Source of the DNA: Candidatus Obscuribacterales bacterium
GTDB lineage: Bacteria; Cyanobacteriota; Vampirovibrionia; Obscuribacterales; Obscuribacteraceae
Direction: 5' to 3'
Length of the DNA: 64,000 nt
Assembly (NCBI GenBank): GCA_019744775.1
Contig: JAIETZ010000004.1
Coordinates: 310,001 to 374,000, forward strand
This document shows, one piece after another, positions 43,978-52,920 of this stretch. Within the stretch, counting starts at the first letter, position 1; every line of letters starts with the position of its first letter. Under the pieces are notes generated by a model, which was given only the letters and a program-made list of their open reading frames with translations, was not told where the DNA came from and did not search any database. Position numbers and translations under genes: made by a program.

Positions 43978-46658
43978 GCTTTTGCATTCATCTCTTGTTG
44001 AACAAGAGCCTCTGTTTTGGACAGTGCTTCACCAAGTTTTTCCGGCATCTTGCCGCCGGCTTGCGCCAATTGTGGACGCCCACCACCACCGCCACCACAA
44101 ATAGTGGCTGCTTCTTTAATAAGCTTACCGGCATTTAGTCCACGCTTCACCAGCGGCTCGGAAACACCTGCGACAAGAGTCACTTTGTCGGCAGCTAGTG
44201 CGCAACCAACAATAACAACCAAGTCATTTGCTTGCGTGCGCATTTGTTCAACAACAGCTTTCAAGCCATCTGCTGAAACGTTGTCTACTGTGGAGACAAT
44301 TAAGCGAATGTCGCCTATTTGTTTAGCTTTGGCTAAAAGTTCAGGGACTTTGGACATTGCCAATTTCTCTTCCAACTGTGCGGCCGCTTTTTCTCTGGCT
44401 TTTAACTGATCTTGCAAACGTTCTATCTGATCAATCAAATCGCCAGGACGTACTTTCAATCTATCCGCAACTTGCGAAAGAATATTCATGTGCTGGCTTA
44501 TATGCAGCCAAGCTTTTGGCCCGGATAGAGCTTCCACACGGCGAACGCCTGATGCAACGCTGCCTTCGGAAATTATTTTGATAGGCCCAATTTCGCCAGT
44601 TGATGCCACATGTGTGCCACCACAGAATTCAAGGCTGGCATCGCCCATCTTCACAACGCGCACTACGTCGCCATATTTTTCACCAAACATGGCAATGGCG
44701 CCGGTGTTTTTTGCCTCATCCAAACTCATCTCGACAGTTTTGACAGGCAAGTTCATTCTTACCCAGTCATTCATTGTCTTTTCAATTTGCTGAAGTTCTT
44801 TAGCTGTCGGTTGACGCTCGAAGCTGAAGTCAAAGCGCATTGTTTCCGGTCCGACTTGCGAACCAGCCTGTACAACGTGCTTGCCCAATAATTCTCTAAC
44901 AGCAGCATGGAATAAGTGCGCAGTGCTGTGATGCAACACAGTCTGCTCGCGCCTGTCTTTATCAACTAGTGCTTTGACTAATTGATTAGCTTCGATTGAT
45001 CCGGATAATGCGCGCACTCTGTGAACGTGCAATCCTTCGTGCTTTTTAGTGTCAAGAACAGTAAGCATGCCCTCATCAGAAGACAGCAAGCCGGTGTCAC
45101 CAACTTGTCCGCCTGATTCGGCATAGAAAGGAGTTTGATCAAGAACAACTTCAGCTTCCTGTCCCTCTTCTAGCTGTTCGACAAGTTTGCCTTCTTGAAC
45201 AAGTGCGACAATTTTACTTTTGTCTTCGACTGCGCTGTATCCGGTAAATTTAGTTGTACCGTGTTCTTTGAGAACTTTACCTAGAGCCTCATCACCAGTG
45301 ATGATGACATTGAATTTGTTGACCGAAGAAACATCTTCGTGTTCTTTCTTGGCTTGAGCAAAGCCATCCATATCCACAGTCTTTTTATGTTCAACTGCAA
45401 TTTCCTGCGTCAACTCCACAGGGAAGCCATAGGTTGCATAAAGATTGAAAGCAGAGCGACCATCGATAACAGGCTCTTTGCCGCCAAGAAGTTCTTCAAG
45501 CAAGCTCATTCCACGATCGATTGTTTTACCAAAGCGCTCTTCTTCTTCGCGAATTGTTCTTTCAATCAATTCCTTACTTTGCTTGAGTTCAGGATAATGA
45601 TCGCCATAAATATCAACAACTGTCGGCACCAGTTTGTAGATAAATGGTTCGTTCAAGCCAAGCAAACGTCCAAAGCGAGCAGCTCTGCGAATAATGAATC
45701 TCAAAACATAACCACGGCCGATGTTACTTGTACGCACACCATCAGCAATTAGGAAGGTGACGCAACGAGCATGATCTGTGATGATCTTTAAATAGACATC
45801 TTTCTCATTACCCTCTGATCCATCGTAATTGACATTCGCCAACTTGCCGGCCGCTTCCAGAATTGGGAAGAGCAAATCTGTTTCAAATGTATTGCGCTTC
45901 TTCTGAAGAATGGTCGCAACACGCTCAAGACCGGAGCCTGTGTCTACGTTTTTCTTCTCTAAAGGTGTGAATTTGCCGTTCTCATCCTTGAAGAGTTCCA
46001 TCAAGACCAAATTCCAGAACTCTAGATAGCGATCACATTCGCATTTACCAATGCCGCATTTTTCCGGATCGTCATTGCAGCCGTATTCACGACCTCTATC
46101 GTAATAAAGCTCGGTACAAGGTCCGCATGGGCCTGTTGGTCCGGGAGGTCCCCAGAAATTGTCGGCACGACCTAGGCGATGAATTCGTTCTTTAGGAACG
46201 CCAACTACTTTGTGCCAAATATCATAAGACTCATCGTCAGCTGCATTTTGCTCGTCTCCGGCAAAAACAGATACGGAAATTCTATCCGGCTCCAAGCCAA
46301 GATCTTTGGTGCACAATTCCCATGCCCAAGGAATTACATCCTTCTTGAAGTAATCGCCAAAGCTAAAGTTGCCCAGCATTTCAAAAAAGCTGTGATGTCT
46401 TTGCGTGCGCCCAATATTTTCAATGTCTGAGTCTTTACCGCCTGCTCGAGTAACTTTCTGCACGGTTACAACACGTGGCGGATCTGTAGGCGGCTTTAGT
46501 CCCAGGAAAATCGGCACGAAAGGAACCATGCCGGCTGAGGTCAAAAGCAAAGTCGGGTTATCAGGAATAAGGCTTGCCGAAGGCAAGTACAAATGCCCCC
46601 GTTTGTCGCGGAAGTACGCAACAAATTTGTCGCGAATCTGAGCTCCAGTAAGCGTCAT
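43974..46658 (-). CDS. alaS: Alanine--tRNA ligase
   Basis: An 894-residue alanyl-tRNA synthetase. Class II motif 1/2 region contains the GHLYLPSASLIPDNPTLLLT-type start and the HHSFFEMLGNFSFGDYF block. The editing domain has the zinc-type HHSTAHLFH motif, with the CGGTHVASTGEIG motif later; a C-Ala domain with a helical linker and the GGGGGGRPQLAQAGG tail complete it. It charges tRNA-Ala. I chose the ATG at 46658 because MTLTGAQIRDKFVAYF is the standard N-terminus and GAGG precedes it; the frame opens 84 bases earlier without support. The start is in a divergent intergenic region shared with NAD kinase. Confidence 0.96.
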   Translation of the reverse strand: MTLTGAQIRDKFVAYFRDKRGHLYLPSASLIPDNPTLLLTSAGMVPFVPIFLGLKPPTDPPRVVTVQKVTRAGGKDSDIENIGRTQRHHSFFEMLGNFSFGDYFKKDVIPWAWELCTKDLGLEPDRISVSVFAGDEQNAADDESYDIWHKVVGVPKERIHRLGRADNFWGPPGPTGPCGPCTELYYDRGREYGCNDDPEKCGIGKCECDRYLEFWNLVLMELFKDENGKFTPLEKKNVDTGSGLERVATILQKKRNTFETDLLFPILEAAGKLANVNYDGSEGNEKDVYLKIITDHARCVTFLIADGVRTSNIGRGYVLRFIIRRAARFGRLLGLNEPFIYKLVPTVVDIYGDHYPELKQSKELIERTIREEEERFGKTIDRGMSLLEELLGGKEPVIDGRSAFNLYATYGFPVELTQEIAVEHKKTVDMDGFAQAKKEHEDVSSVNKFNVIITGDEALGKVLKEHGTTKFTGYSAVEDKSKIVALVQEGKLVEQLEEGQEAEVVLDQTPFYAESGGQVGDTGLLSSDEGMLTVLDTKKHEGLHVHRVRALSGSIEANQLVKALVDKDRREQTVLHHSTAHLFHAAVRELLGKHVVQAGSQVGPETMRFDFSFERQPTAKELQQIEKTMNDWVRMNLPVKTVEMSLDEAKNTGAIAMFGEKYGDVVRVVKMGDASLEFCGGTHVASTGEIGPIKIISEGSVASGVRRVEALSGPKAWLHISQHMNILSQVADRLKVRPGDLIDQIERLQDQLKAREKAAAQLEEKLAMSKVPELLAKAKQIGDIRLIVSTVDNVSADGLKAVVEQMRTQANDLVVIVGCALAADKVTLVAGVSEPLVKRGLNAGKLIKEAATICGGGGGGRPQLAQAGGKMPEKLGEALSKTEALVQQEMNAKA

Positions 46659-46676
46659 TGCTAATAACCTCGAATG

Positions 46677-46693
46677 CCGCAGTTGTTCTGCGG
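46677..46693 (-). promoter_or_regulatory. Leader hairpin upstream of alaS
   Basis: CCGCAG and CTGCGG form a perfect 6-base-pair stem around a TTGTT loop, just upstream of the alaS ribosome-binding site. A minus-strand TATACT lies upstream near 46704. The hairpin could modulate translation of alaS; no T-box features are visible. Confidence 0.35.
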
Positions 46694-46828
46694 GATCATT
46701 AAGTATATCAGTTGACAGCGGGGGACTGACACGGGCAGCCAAATCTGCTAACCTTCAAGTCCTGAATGCTTGAGTATCCTTAATCTCAACTGTTCTTGAG
46801 AACCCTTTGTCATAGATAGTCAAAAGCC

Positions 46829-47734
46829 GTGAAGCTCTCAAGAGTCCTTATCGTTTACAAGAAATCGACTTACCAGATTCAAGGGGTCGAGCATAAAGAG
46901 CCGCGCTTTTTAGAGCTAATTGAACAAGGTCACGCCTCGGTCACGCGTGTTGTTCGCGCTCACGATGAACACTACGGCACTCTTGAAAAAATAAAAGGCG
47001 AGCTCACACGTCGCAACATCGAATACTACATGGCGGCACGCGCCGATCTCAACAAAAAAATTGTCACTGATGTAGATCTCATAGTTTCCGTGGGCGGTGA
47101 CGGCACTTTTCTGGATGCCTCTCATCACACTTTGACGATTCCAATTCTTGGCGTAAATTCGGCGACGTCCTCCAGCTTTGGTCACTTTTGTATTGCCAAC
47201 GATAGAACTTTCAGCCAGACACTCGATGATATCGAAGCGGGCAAATTAACGCCTAAACCAATTCTACGCTTGGAACTAGTGTTGAACGGTCAAGCAATCA
47301 GCCAGCAAGTTTTGAACGAAGTGCTCATCTGCCATAGCAACCCGGCCGGCACAAGCCGCTATTTCATCGAAGTTCCAGGCAAACGCGAAGAGCAAAGATC
47401 TTCAGGAATTCTAGTTGGACCGCCGGCAGGCTCAACTGGATTTTTAAGAGCAGCAGGCGGAAAAGTATTTCCAATTACCGATCGCAGCTTCCAATATGTA
47501 GTACGCGAGCCCTGCCCGCGCCCCAATGAAAATTGGCATCTGACCAAGGGGCTGATCACAAATCTCGCTGAAGAAATGAAAATAGTATCCGAGACAAGAA
47601 CAGCAGCTATCTTTATCGACGGCGCTCATATTGTCTACCGCTTCCCATTAGGCGAAGAACTCATTATTCGCGCAAGCAAAACAGATCTCATGGCCTACAT
47701 CGACCCAAATCTCAATCAAATTTTTCAAGGATGA
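46829..47734 (+). CDS. nadK: NAD(+)/NADH kinase
   Basis: A 301-residue NAD kinase of the ATP-NAD kinase family, which makes NADP from NAD. The diagnostic GGDGTFLDASH motif is at residues 89-98, and the substrate-site stretch around NPAGTSRYFIEV is present. Strands with SSGILVGPPAGSTGFLRAAGG form the second conserved block. It is slightly different from classic NadK in the insert before the PAGTSRY block. GTG start at 46829. It overlaps the MurT gene by 4 bases (ATGA). Confidence 0.9.
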   Translation: MKLSRVLIVYKKSTYQIQGVEHKEPRFLELIEQGHASVTRVVRAHDEHYGTLEKIKGELTRRNIEYYMAARADLNKKIVTDVDLIVSVGGDGTFLDASHHTLTIPILGVNSATSSSFGHFCIANDRTFSQTLDDIEAGKLTPKPILRLELVLNGQAISQQVLNEVLICHSNPAGTSRYFIEVPGKREEQRSSGILVGPPAGSTGFLRAAGGKVFPITDRSFQYVVREPCPRPNENWHLTKGLITNLAEEMKIVSETRTAAIFIDGAHIVYRFPLGEELIIRASKTDLMAYIDPNLNQIFQG

Positions 47735-49110
47735 GTATTTTGTCGCAGGTAACCGACAGTCTTGCTATTGCCGCCGGAAAATTATCCGCGCAAGCTATTC
47801 GCGTTGCCGGATTGGGACTCGGTACCAATCTACCCGGAAAAGTTGCAAGGCGTCTGTCTCCTTCTGTTTTACACAAGTTGGCAAAGCAAAGCAGACTTGG
47901 TGTAATTGCGGTGTCAGGCACCAATGGAAAAAGCACGACTTCCGGATTTCTAGCTTCAATTCTTTCCAAAGCCGGCTACAAACTGGTGCATAACCGCCAG
48001 GGTGCAAATTTGGTAACAGGAATCACCGCCACGCTAATTGATAATGCCAACTGGCAAGGCAGATTGGACACCGATTATTGCTTGTTCGAAATAGACGAGG
48101 CAGCGCTTCCTTTAGTTGCCGCCGAGATTGAAATTAACCACGTCATTGTAACCAATTTATTTCGCGATCAGCTTGATCGATTTGGTGAACTTGACACCAC
48201 TGCCCGCCTAATCAACAAAGGCATTGCCATCAACCATTCGAAGACAGTTTTAAATGCGGACGATCCAAATGTCGCAAGCCTTGCTCCTGAAAGCGATCAT
48301 CTTTTTTACGGTATCGAATCGATCAATCCCACATGCGTAAGCCAAATTGGTCAGCTTGCCGAACTTTCCTATTGCGGCAAATGCGGCAGTGAATACAGCT
48401 ATGACTTGATATTTTACGGTCAGTTAGGACACTACGCTTGCCCGAAATGCAGCAATAAGCGACCCAAGCCTGACGTGCAAGCGCATAATGTGACCGTTCA
48501 TCCGGCAGGTTCCACTTTCCGCGTCAGTCACGGCCACATATCAGCTGAGATTCACCTAAATCTGCCTGGCATGTTCAATGTCTACAATGCATTGGCAGCT
48601 GCCGCAATTGCTTTCCAATTGGATATTGCCGGCGAGACAATCAAAGAAGGACTAAATAAGTATTCAACACTATTTGGCCGATCAGAGAAGATCACAATCG
48701 AAGGCAAAGCAGTGATTATCCAGCTTATAAAAAATCCGGCCGGTGCTTCGCAAGTTGTGTCCGCAGTTGCTTGTGACCCAAATGCCAAAATCCTTATCGC
48801 AATCAACGATAACCTAGCCGATGGACGAGACATTTCCTGGCTCTGGGACGCTGAGTTTGAACAATTGTCTGACGCCAAAGAAGAAGTCATAGTCAGCGGA
48901 CAGCGCGCAGAAGACATGGCAGTGAGAATGAAATATGCCGGATTGCCAACCGGGCAAATTAGAGTTGTTACTCCACTGGAAGCAGCCTTAAAGCAAGCAC
49001 TCGAGTCAACAGACGATGATCAGACTTTGTGGATACTGCCGACATACACTTGCTTGCTTGAAATGCAAAAGATTTTGAAGTCGATGGGCTACAACCTGTC
49101 GGGCACATAG
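47731..49110 (+). CDS. murT: MurT-like Mur ligase (lipid II isoglutaminyl synthase subunit)
   Basis: A 459-residue Mur ligase with the P-loop GTNGKST at residues 63-69 and, between its two domains, a four-Cys zinc ribbon (C215, C218, C237, C240), which is the hallmark of MurT. The C-terminal DUF1727-like part includes the IAINDNLADGRDISWLWD segment. In MurT-GatD the complex amidates the glutamate of lipid II to isoglutamine. The glutaminase GatD normally adjoins murT, but the next genes here are unrelated, so it must be elsewhere or missing. The ATG overlaps the NAD kinase stop. A strong terminator follows. Confidence 0.88.
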   Translation: MSILSQVTDSLAIAAGKLSAQAIRVAGLGLGTNLPGKVARRLSPSVLHKLAKQSRLGVIAVSGTNGKSTTSGFLASILSKAGYKLVHNRQGANLVTGITATLIDNANWQGRLDTDYCLFEIDEAALPLVAAEIEINHVIVTNLFRDQLDRFGELDTTARLINKGIAINHSKTVLNADDPNVASLAPESDHLFYGIESINPTCVSQIGQLAELSYCGKCGSEYSYDLIFYGQLGHYACPKCSNKRPKPDVQAHNVTVHPAGSTFRVSHGHISAEIHLNLPGMFNVYNALAAAAIAFQLDIAGETIKEGLNKYSTLFGRSEKITIEGKAVIIQLIKNPAGASQVVSAVACDPNAKILIAINDNLADGRDISWLWDAEFEQLSDAKEEVIVSGQRAEDMAVRMKYAGLPTGQIRVVTPLEAALKQALESTDDDQTLWILPTYTCLLEMQKILKSMGYNLSGT

Positions 49111-49120
49111 GCACATAATA

Positions 49121-49148
49121 AGAAAGGGTCGGCATGCCGACCCTTTCT
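49121..49148. terminator. Bidirectional terminator between murT and the TPR gene
   Basis: A perfect 28-base palindrome centred on GGCATGCC, with AGAAAGGGTC on the left and GACCCTTTCT on the right, lies between the convergent murT and TPR genes. The GC-rich stem with A-tract and T-tract flanks on both sides can end transcription from either direction. Confidence 0.85.
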
Positions 49149-49170
49149 CTAATTACCTTAGAAGTGAAGA

Positions 49171-50235
49171 TTACTTCTTAGCGCTTTGCTTTGGTAGACT
49201 GTTTAGACCTTCCGTTGCTGCTTTGATGTTCGGATTGATTTCCTTCACTTTGTTGTACTCAGCGCGCGCCTCATCGTACATGCCTTTTGCTTTGAGGGCT
49301 TCAGCATATTCGAGATGGCTGGCTGTGTCGTTCGCATTCAACTTGATGGCTTCTTTGTACTCTTTTTGAGCTCCATTGAAATCACCAGTTGCATTCAAAG
49401 CACTAGCCAATCTTCTATGTGCTGGTCCAAAAGTTGGGAATATCTTGAGGGCCTTGCGCTGCTCAACAATAGCTTCCTTGTGGTTGCCTTGCTTAGCCAA
49501 CATCCAACCCAAACCGCTGTGTGCATTTGGATGTTCCGGAGCAATCTTCAAAGCTTGTCTGAAGCTCTTAATTGCACCATCAGTATCACCGGAATCACCT
49601 TGGATATTACCGAGGTTGATATAGGCTTCAGGAGAAGTCGATTCCATTTGGATGGCGGTTTCTTCTTCTGCGATGGCTTCTTTTACAAGACCCTTTTGCG
49701 CAAGCAAAACACCAAGATTGACGTGCGGTGCAGCATCTTTGTCGTTTAGCTTAATTGATTTACGGTAAATATCGATAGCTTCATCGTTTTGACCGGTTGA
49801 AGCAAGCATCATGCCGAGATCAAGATGGGCACGGAAGCTTGTCGGCTTCAGCTCGACTGCCTTGCGGAATTCAACGATGGCTTCTTTGTTTTTGCCTTGG
49901 TTAGCGTAGATTTGTCCAATTACTACATGGGGCAAGAAGTATGTTGGATCAAGACGAAGAGCTGTTTGTTCTTCCAAAACTGCTGTTTCGTAATCGTCGG
50001 AGGCGGCCAATACGGCGCCCAATCTCTGGTGAGCCTTAGCGCTGTCCGGGTTAAGACGAATGGCTTCCCTGTACTGAACGGCTGCTTCTTTGGTTTTCAT
50101 TTTTGCAAAGAAATCGTTGCCTTTTTCAATACACTTGTCAGCAGCTTGAACATCTGCCGGACTGACTGCTGCAAAGGCGCTAGCGCAGCTACCTACGAGC
50201 AGAAGTGAAAGAGCTATTGGCTTCAGGCTTTTCAA
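49171..50235 (-). CDS. Secreted tetratricopeptide-repeat protein
   Basis: A 354-residue exported protein with a signal peptide (residues 1-22, ending AFA) and about nine TPR units from residue 33 to 345. The consensus is readable in units such as AHQRLGAVLAASDDYETAVLE and AHSGLGWMLAKQGNHKEAIVE, with the typical A/G/Y/A positions. Repeats in this style form a superhelix that binds peptides or scaffolds complexes, here in the periplasm or outside. No enzymatic domain is present. Specific partner unknown; convergent with murT across the shared terminator. Confidence 0.88.
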   Translation of the reverse strand: MKSLKPIALSLLLVGSCASAFAAVSPADVQAADKCIEKGNDFFAKMKTKEAAVQYREAIRLNPDSAKAHQRLGAVLAASDDYETAVLEEQTALRLDPTYFLPHVVIGQIYANQGKNKEAIVEFRKAVELKPTSFRAHLDLGMMLASTGQNDEAIDIYRKSIKLNDKDAAPHVNLGVLLAQKGLVKEAIAEEETAIQMESTSPEAYINLGNIQGDSGDTDGAIKSFRQALKIAPEHPNAHSGLGWMLAKQGNHKEAIVEQRKALKIFPTFGPAHRRLASALNATGDFNGAQKEYKEAIKLNANDTASHLEYAEALKAKGMYDEARAEYNKVKEINPNIKAATEGLNSLPKQSAKK

Positions 50236-50314
50236 GGTAAATCCCCCTCTAACTAAACCGGGAGATATTATAACCTTCTCTAACCTTCTTATATGAGACG
50301 TTACAATAAACCTG

Positions 50315-50830
50315 ATGATATATCCGTATAAAGAACTAAAACCTCAAATCGACGCAAGCGCTTACGTAGCGCCGAGTGCAGCCATTATTGGCGACGTTCG
50401 CTTAGGAAAAAATTCAAGTGTCTGGTTTAACGCAGTGTTACGTGGCGACATCAATTCAATTGTCGTTGGCGCAGACAGCAATATCCAGGACGGTTGCCTC
50501 TTACATGTCACCCACGAACTACCAGTAGTCATTGAAGACCGCGTCACCATCGGACATGGCGCTATCGTGCATGGATGCCACATTGAGTCTGATTGCTTAA
50601 TCGCAATGGGCGCGGTAATTCTTGATGGTGCCCATATCGGGCAAGGTTCATTAATTGCCGCCGGGGCGGTTGTCTCCCCCAATGCAAAAATCCCACCAAA
50701 GAGCCTGGTGATGGGCGTTCCTGCCAAAGTAGTTCGCCAGATGTCCGATGAAGACTTGAATCGGACAAAATTCAACTGGCAGCATTACGTCGAATATGGG
50801 CGCATTTACAAAGAGCTTCCCTTAACATAA
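50315..50830 (+). CDS. Gamma-type carbonic anhydrase family protein
   Basis: A 171-residue left-handed beta-helix protein made of hexapeptide repeats. The gamma-carbonic-anhydrase landmarks are all present: R43-D45 (VLRGDINS), the NIQDG turn at 56-60, and the metal-binding histidines H64, H81 (TIGHGAIVHGC) and H86. Such proteins assemble as trimers with zinc or iron at subunit interfaces; some hydrate CO2 and others are acyltransferase-like. Activity cannot be decided from sequence. ATG at 50315, single gene. Confidence 0.9.
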   Translation: MIYPYKELKPQIDASAYVAPSAAIIGDVRLGKNSSVWFNAVLRGDINSIVVGADSNIQDGCLLHVTHELPVVIEDRVTIGHGAIVHGCHIESDCLIAMGAVILDGAHIGQGSLIAAGAVVSPNAKIPPKSLVMGVPAKVVRQMSDEDLNRTKFNWQHYVEYGRIYKELPLT

Positions 50831-50932
50831 GTCCAGTTTTTCATTTAAAAATACGTGGTCTCCCCAATGACCAGACAGTTTTGCGCATCTATACTTAGGA
50901 GCAGCGATAGTCCCTAAATTACAGGCGACACT

Positions 50933-51739
50933 TTGTCTTACTTCGAAGACTTACTCGATGACATCAAACAGAAGCAGCGTCCGGTGGATACGGTCCACTA
51001 CAAAATGCTTTCTGAATCCGGCATTGCCTTAAAACAACCTAGCACTGTACCCGCCGAAAGGGTCAAACCAGTCGAGTCCTTGGTGCGCGCCGGCAACAGC
51101 CCAATGACCATGGCTCACAACCGGCTAAATCACAAAGAAGCTATCTTTCGTGTCTTTGCGCGACAAAGCGATGGAGTAAACGTAGGGTCTGGATTCTTTT
51201 ATGCTGCAAGCGGGGAGTTCATGACAGACCTGCACGTCGTCGGTGAAGCTAACACTTGCCAGGTTTTGCTCAATAACGGACAGGTTTTAAAAGCAGTGGT
51301 GGACAGACGAGATCACAATACGGACCTGGCTTCCGGTCATGTGGTTGAACCCAAGAAATCCTTACCTTATTTGATCTTGGAAAAACCAGCCTCGGTTGAG
51401 ACTTACACTGGTAAAACCTATTCGGCCGGTTACCCCGACGGTAGAGAATTCACTATCGTCCCTGGAAACACCAGCAAGTTGTCGTTTTCAGGAATTGCCT
51501 CGGCAGGTGCTTTAGAAATAGGGGAAAACCCATCGCGAACAGTAATTGTCACAGACATTGAGACGCGAGCAGGAATGTCCGGTGGCGTATTATTCAACAA
51601 AGACTTCCTGCCAATCGGCATAATCGATAAAGGCACCAAACCGGGATCGAAGTCACCAATCAGTATTTCAACACCAATCACTGATGGCATAAGAATGATT
51701 AAACAACCAGTGACTTACAAACTTGAGTCCAAGTTTTAA
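50933..51739 (+). CDS. Trypsin-like (S1/HtrA-type fold) serine peptidase, intracellular
   Basis: A 268-residue protein with a trypsin-like fold. The apparent triad is H101 (TDLHVV), D131 (NTDLAS) and S216 (GMSGGVLF), in the order and contexts of HtrA/trypsin-like peptidases, although the usual Asn before the His is Asp and the usual Pro after GG is Val. The first 65 residues are charged and without a signal peptide, so it should be cytosolic, which is less common. No PDZ domain follows. The start is a TTG at 50933; the first in-frame ATG would lose 24 residues. It converges on the hydrolase gene with a 4-base overlap. Confidence 0.75.
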   Translation: MSYFEDLLDDIKQKQRPVDTVHYKMLSESGIALKQPSTVPAERVKPVESLVRAGNSPMTMAHNRLNHKEAIFRVFARQSDGVNVGSGFFYAASGEFMTDLHVVGEANTCQVLLNNGQVLKAVVDRRDHNTDLASGHVVEPKKSLPYLILEKPASVETYTGKTYSAGYPDGREFTIVPGNTSKLSFSGIASAGALEIGENPSRTVIVTDIETRAGMSGGVLFNKDFLPIGIIDKGTKPGSKSPISISTPITDGIRMIKQPVTYKLESKF

Positions 51740-52770
51740 GATCCAAGTTTTTTACTCGACGATGAATTCGGTTTAGATGCTGACTTGAATATCACGCCTT
51801 TTACCTGCGTTTGCGGCATGTGTTGAGTCAACCAGCCGGAAATTGCTTCCAGTGTATTGTCATTGATAAATGCAGTCTCTAAAAGCACGTGCCCACGTGA
51901 GTCCAGCCATCTTACTGTTTGATCTTTGGACTTCAAATTAGTCATCAAATCAACTATGCCGTCGGCTTTTATAATCTTGTCGGCACTGCCCTGAATAATA
52001 AGTACGGGAATATGCGGCGGGATGCTGCGCACATAAGCAAGTGTTTCCTTCATTGTTTTGCGGCTACCCAGAAGAGCTTTGAGACTCAAAGAGCGACGGG
52101 TCAGAGGATCTTTCAAAGCTTCATCGGTGATTCTTGGATCGTCTGACGTGTACGACTTAATGTACGGCTCCATGTTTAACTCGCGCCCGGGGTTTGTACA
52201 AAACTTCGCAGCGTCAACAACCATTTGCTTACACAGTGAATGGTGATGAGCAATTGCCGGGCTGGAAAGAATCAGTCCGTCTGTTAGATCCGGGCGAACG
52301 CCGGCCAGATGAAGAGCAAGGTCTGCTCCAAGACTTTCACCGATACAAAACATCGGTCGATTGGGATAAAGCGAGCGCATGCGCGCTGCCAGATTTACCA
52401 AATCCTCGTAGGATTTTTCGTAGCTTACCTTGTCTCCGCCTTTGAAATTGCCTTTGTCGTCGTGCCAGCGTCCATAGCCGCGCAAGTCCTGCGCAACAAC
52501 CACATAACCTTTGTCGGCCAAATAGCCGCCGAGCTTATCGTAGGCAGCGCCATGCTTCATCAATCCATGAATGGCAATAACTACTCCTTGTTCGTTTTTG
52601 GTCTTATCCGACCATTCGTACACGGGCAATTTCAGCTCGCGAACTAGAACGCCCTGGTCGTTTCGTTCTGCCTGAGTGAATCCAGGCGGACAAGGCGAGG
52701 CAATGCAGAGAATTACTGCAAGAGACAACTGCGCAATTTTTCTAGTAAAAGAGCTACCGTGAGCTTGCAT
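51736..52770 (-). CDS. Exported alpha/beta hydrolase (serine aminopeptidase S33-like)
   Basis: A 344-residue exported hydrolase. Residues 1-33 form a signal peptide. The alpha/beta-hydrolase core has the oxyanion HGLMKHG loop, the nucleophile elbow GESLG (S146), acid D264 (IQGSADKII) and H294 (SRGHVLLE). The closest type is the monoacylglycerol lipase/S33 group, which cleaves esters in lipids or lysophospholipids. The C-terminal tail is Ser/Lys-rich and disordered. It is divergent from carB. Confidence 0.87.
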   Translation of the reverse strand: MQAHGSSFTRKIAQLSLAVILCIASPCPPGFTQAERNDQGVLVRELKLPVYEWSDKTKNEQGVVIAIHGLMKHGAAYDKLGGYLADKGYVVVAQDLRGYGRWHDDKGNFKGGDKVSYEKSYEDLVNLAARMRSLYPNRPMFCIGESLGADLALHLAGVRPDLTDGLILSSPAIAHHHSLCKQMVVDAAKFCTNPGRELNMEPYIKSYTSDDPRITDEALKDPLTRRSLSLKALLGSRKTMKETLAYVRSIPPHIPVLIIQGSADKIIKADGIVDLMTNLKSKDQTVRWLDSRGHVLLETAFINDNTLEAISGWLTQHMPQTQVKGVIFKSASKPNSSSSKKLGS

Positions 52771-52881
52771 TTAAGACCCAGTTTCAAAGATAAGCCGCTA
52801 CTAGTCATGTACCAACAGATCTAATATTTCAAAACATGGAGACCTGATGTCAAGTGATAAAATCTTGCAGACAAAACTAGT

Positions 52882-52894
52882 ACACTGTCAGTGT
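52882..52894. promoter_or_regulatory. Perfect 13-base palindrome ahead of carB
   Basis: ACACTGTCAGTGT is a perfect odd-length palindrome 26 bases before the carB ATG, followed by a short T run. It could be a repressor operator or part of a promoter. Only one copy is visible and no known box is matched. Confidence 0.3.
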
Positions 52895-52920
52895 TTTCAC
52901 CTCACATTGAGATTGGACAT

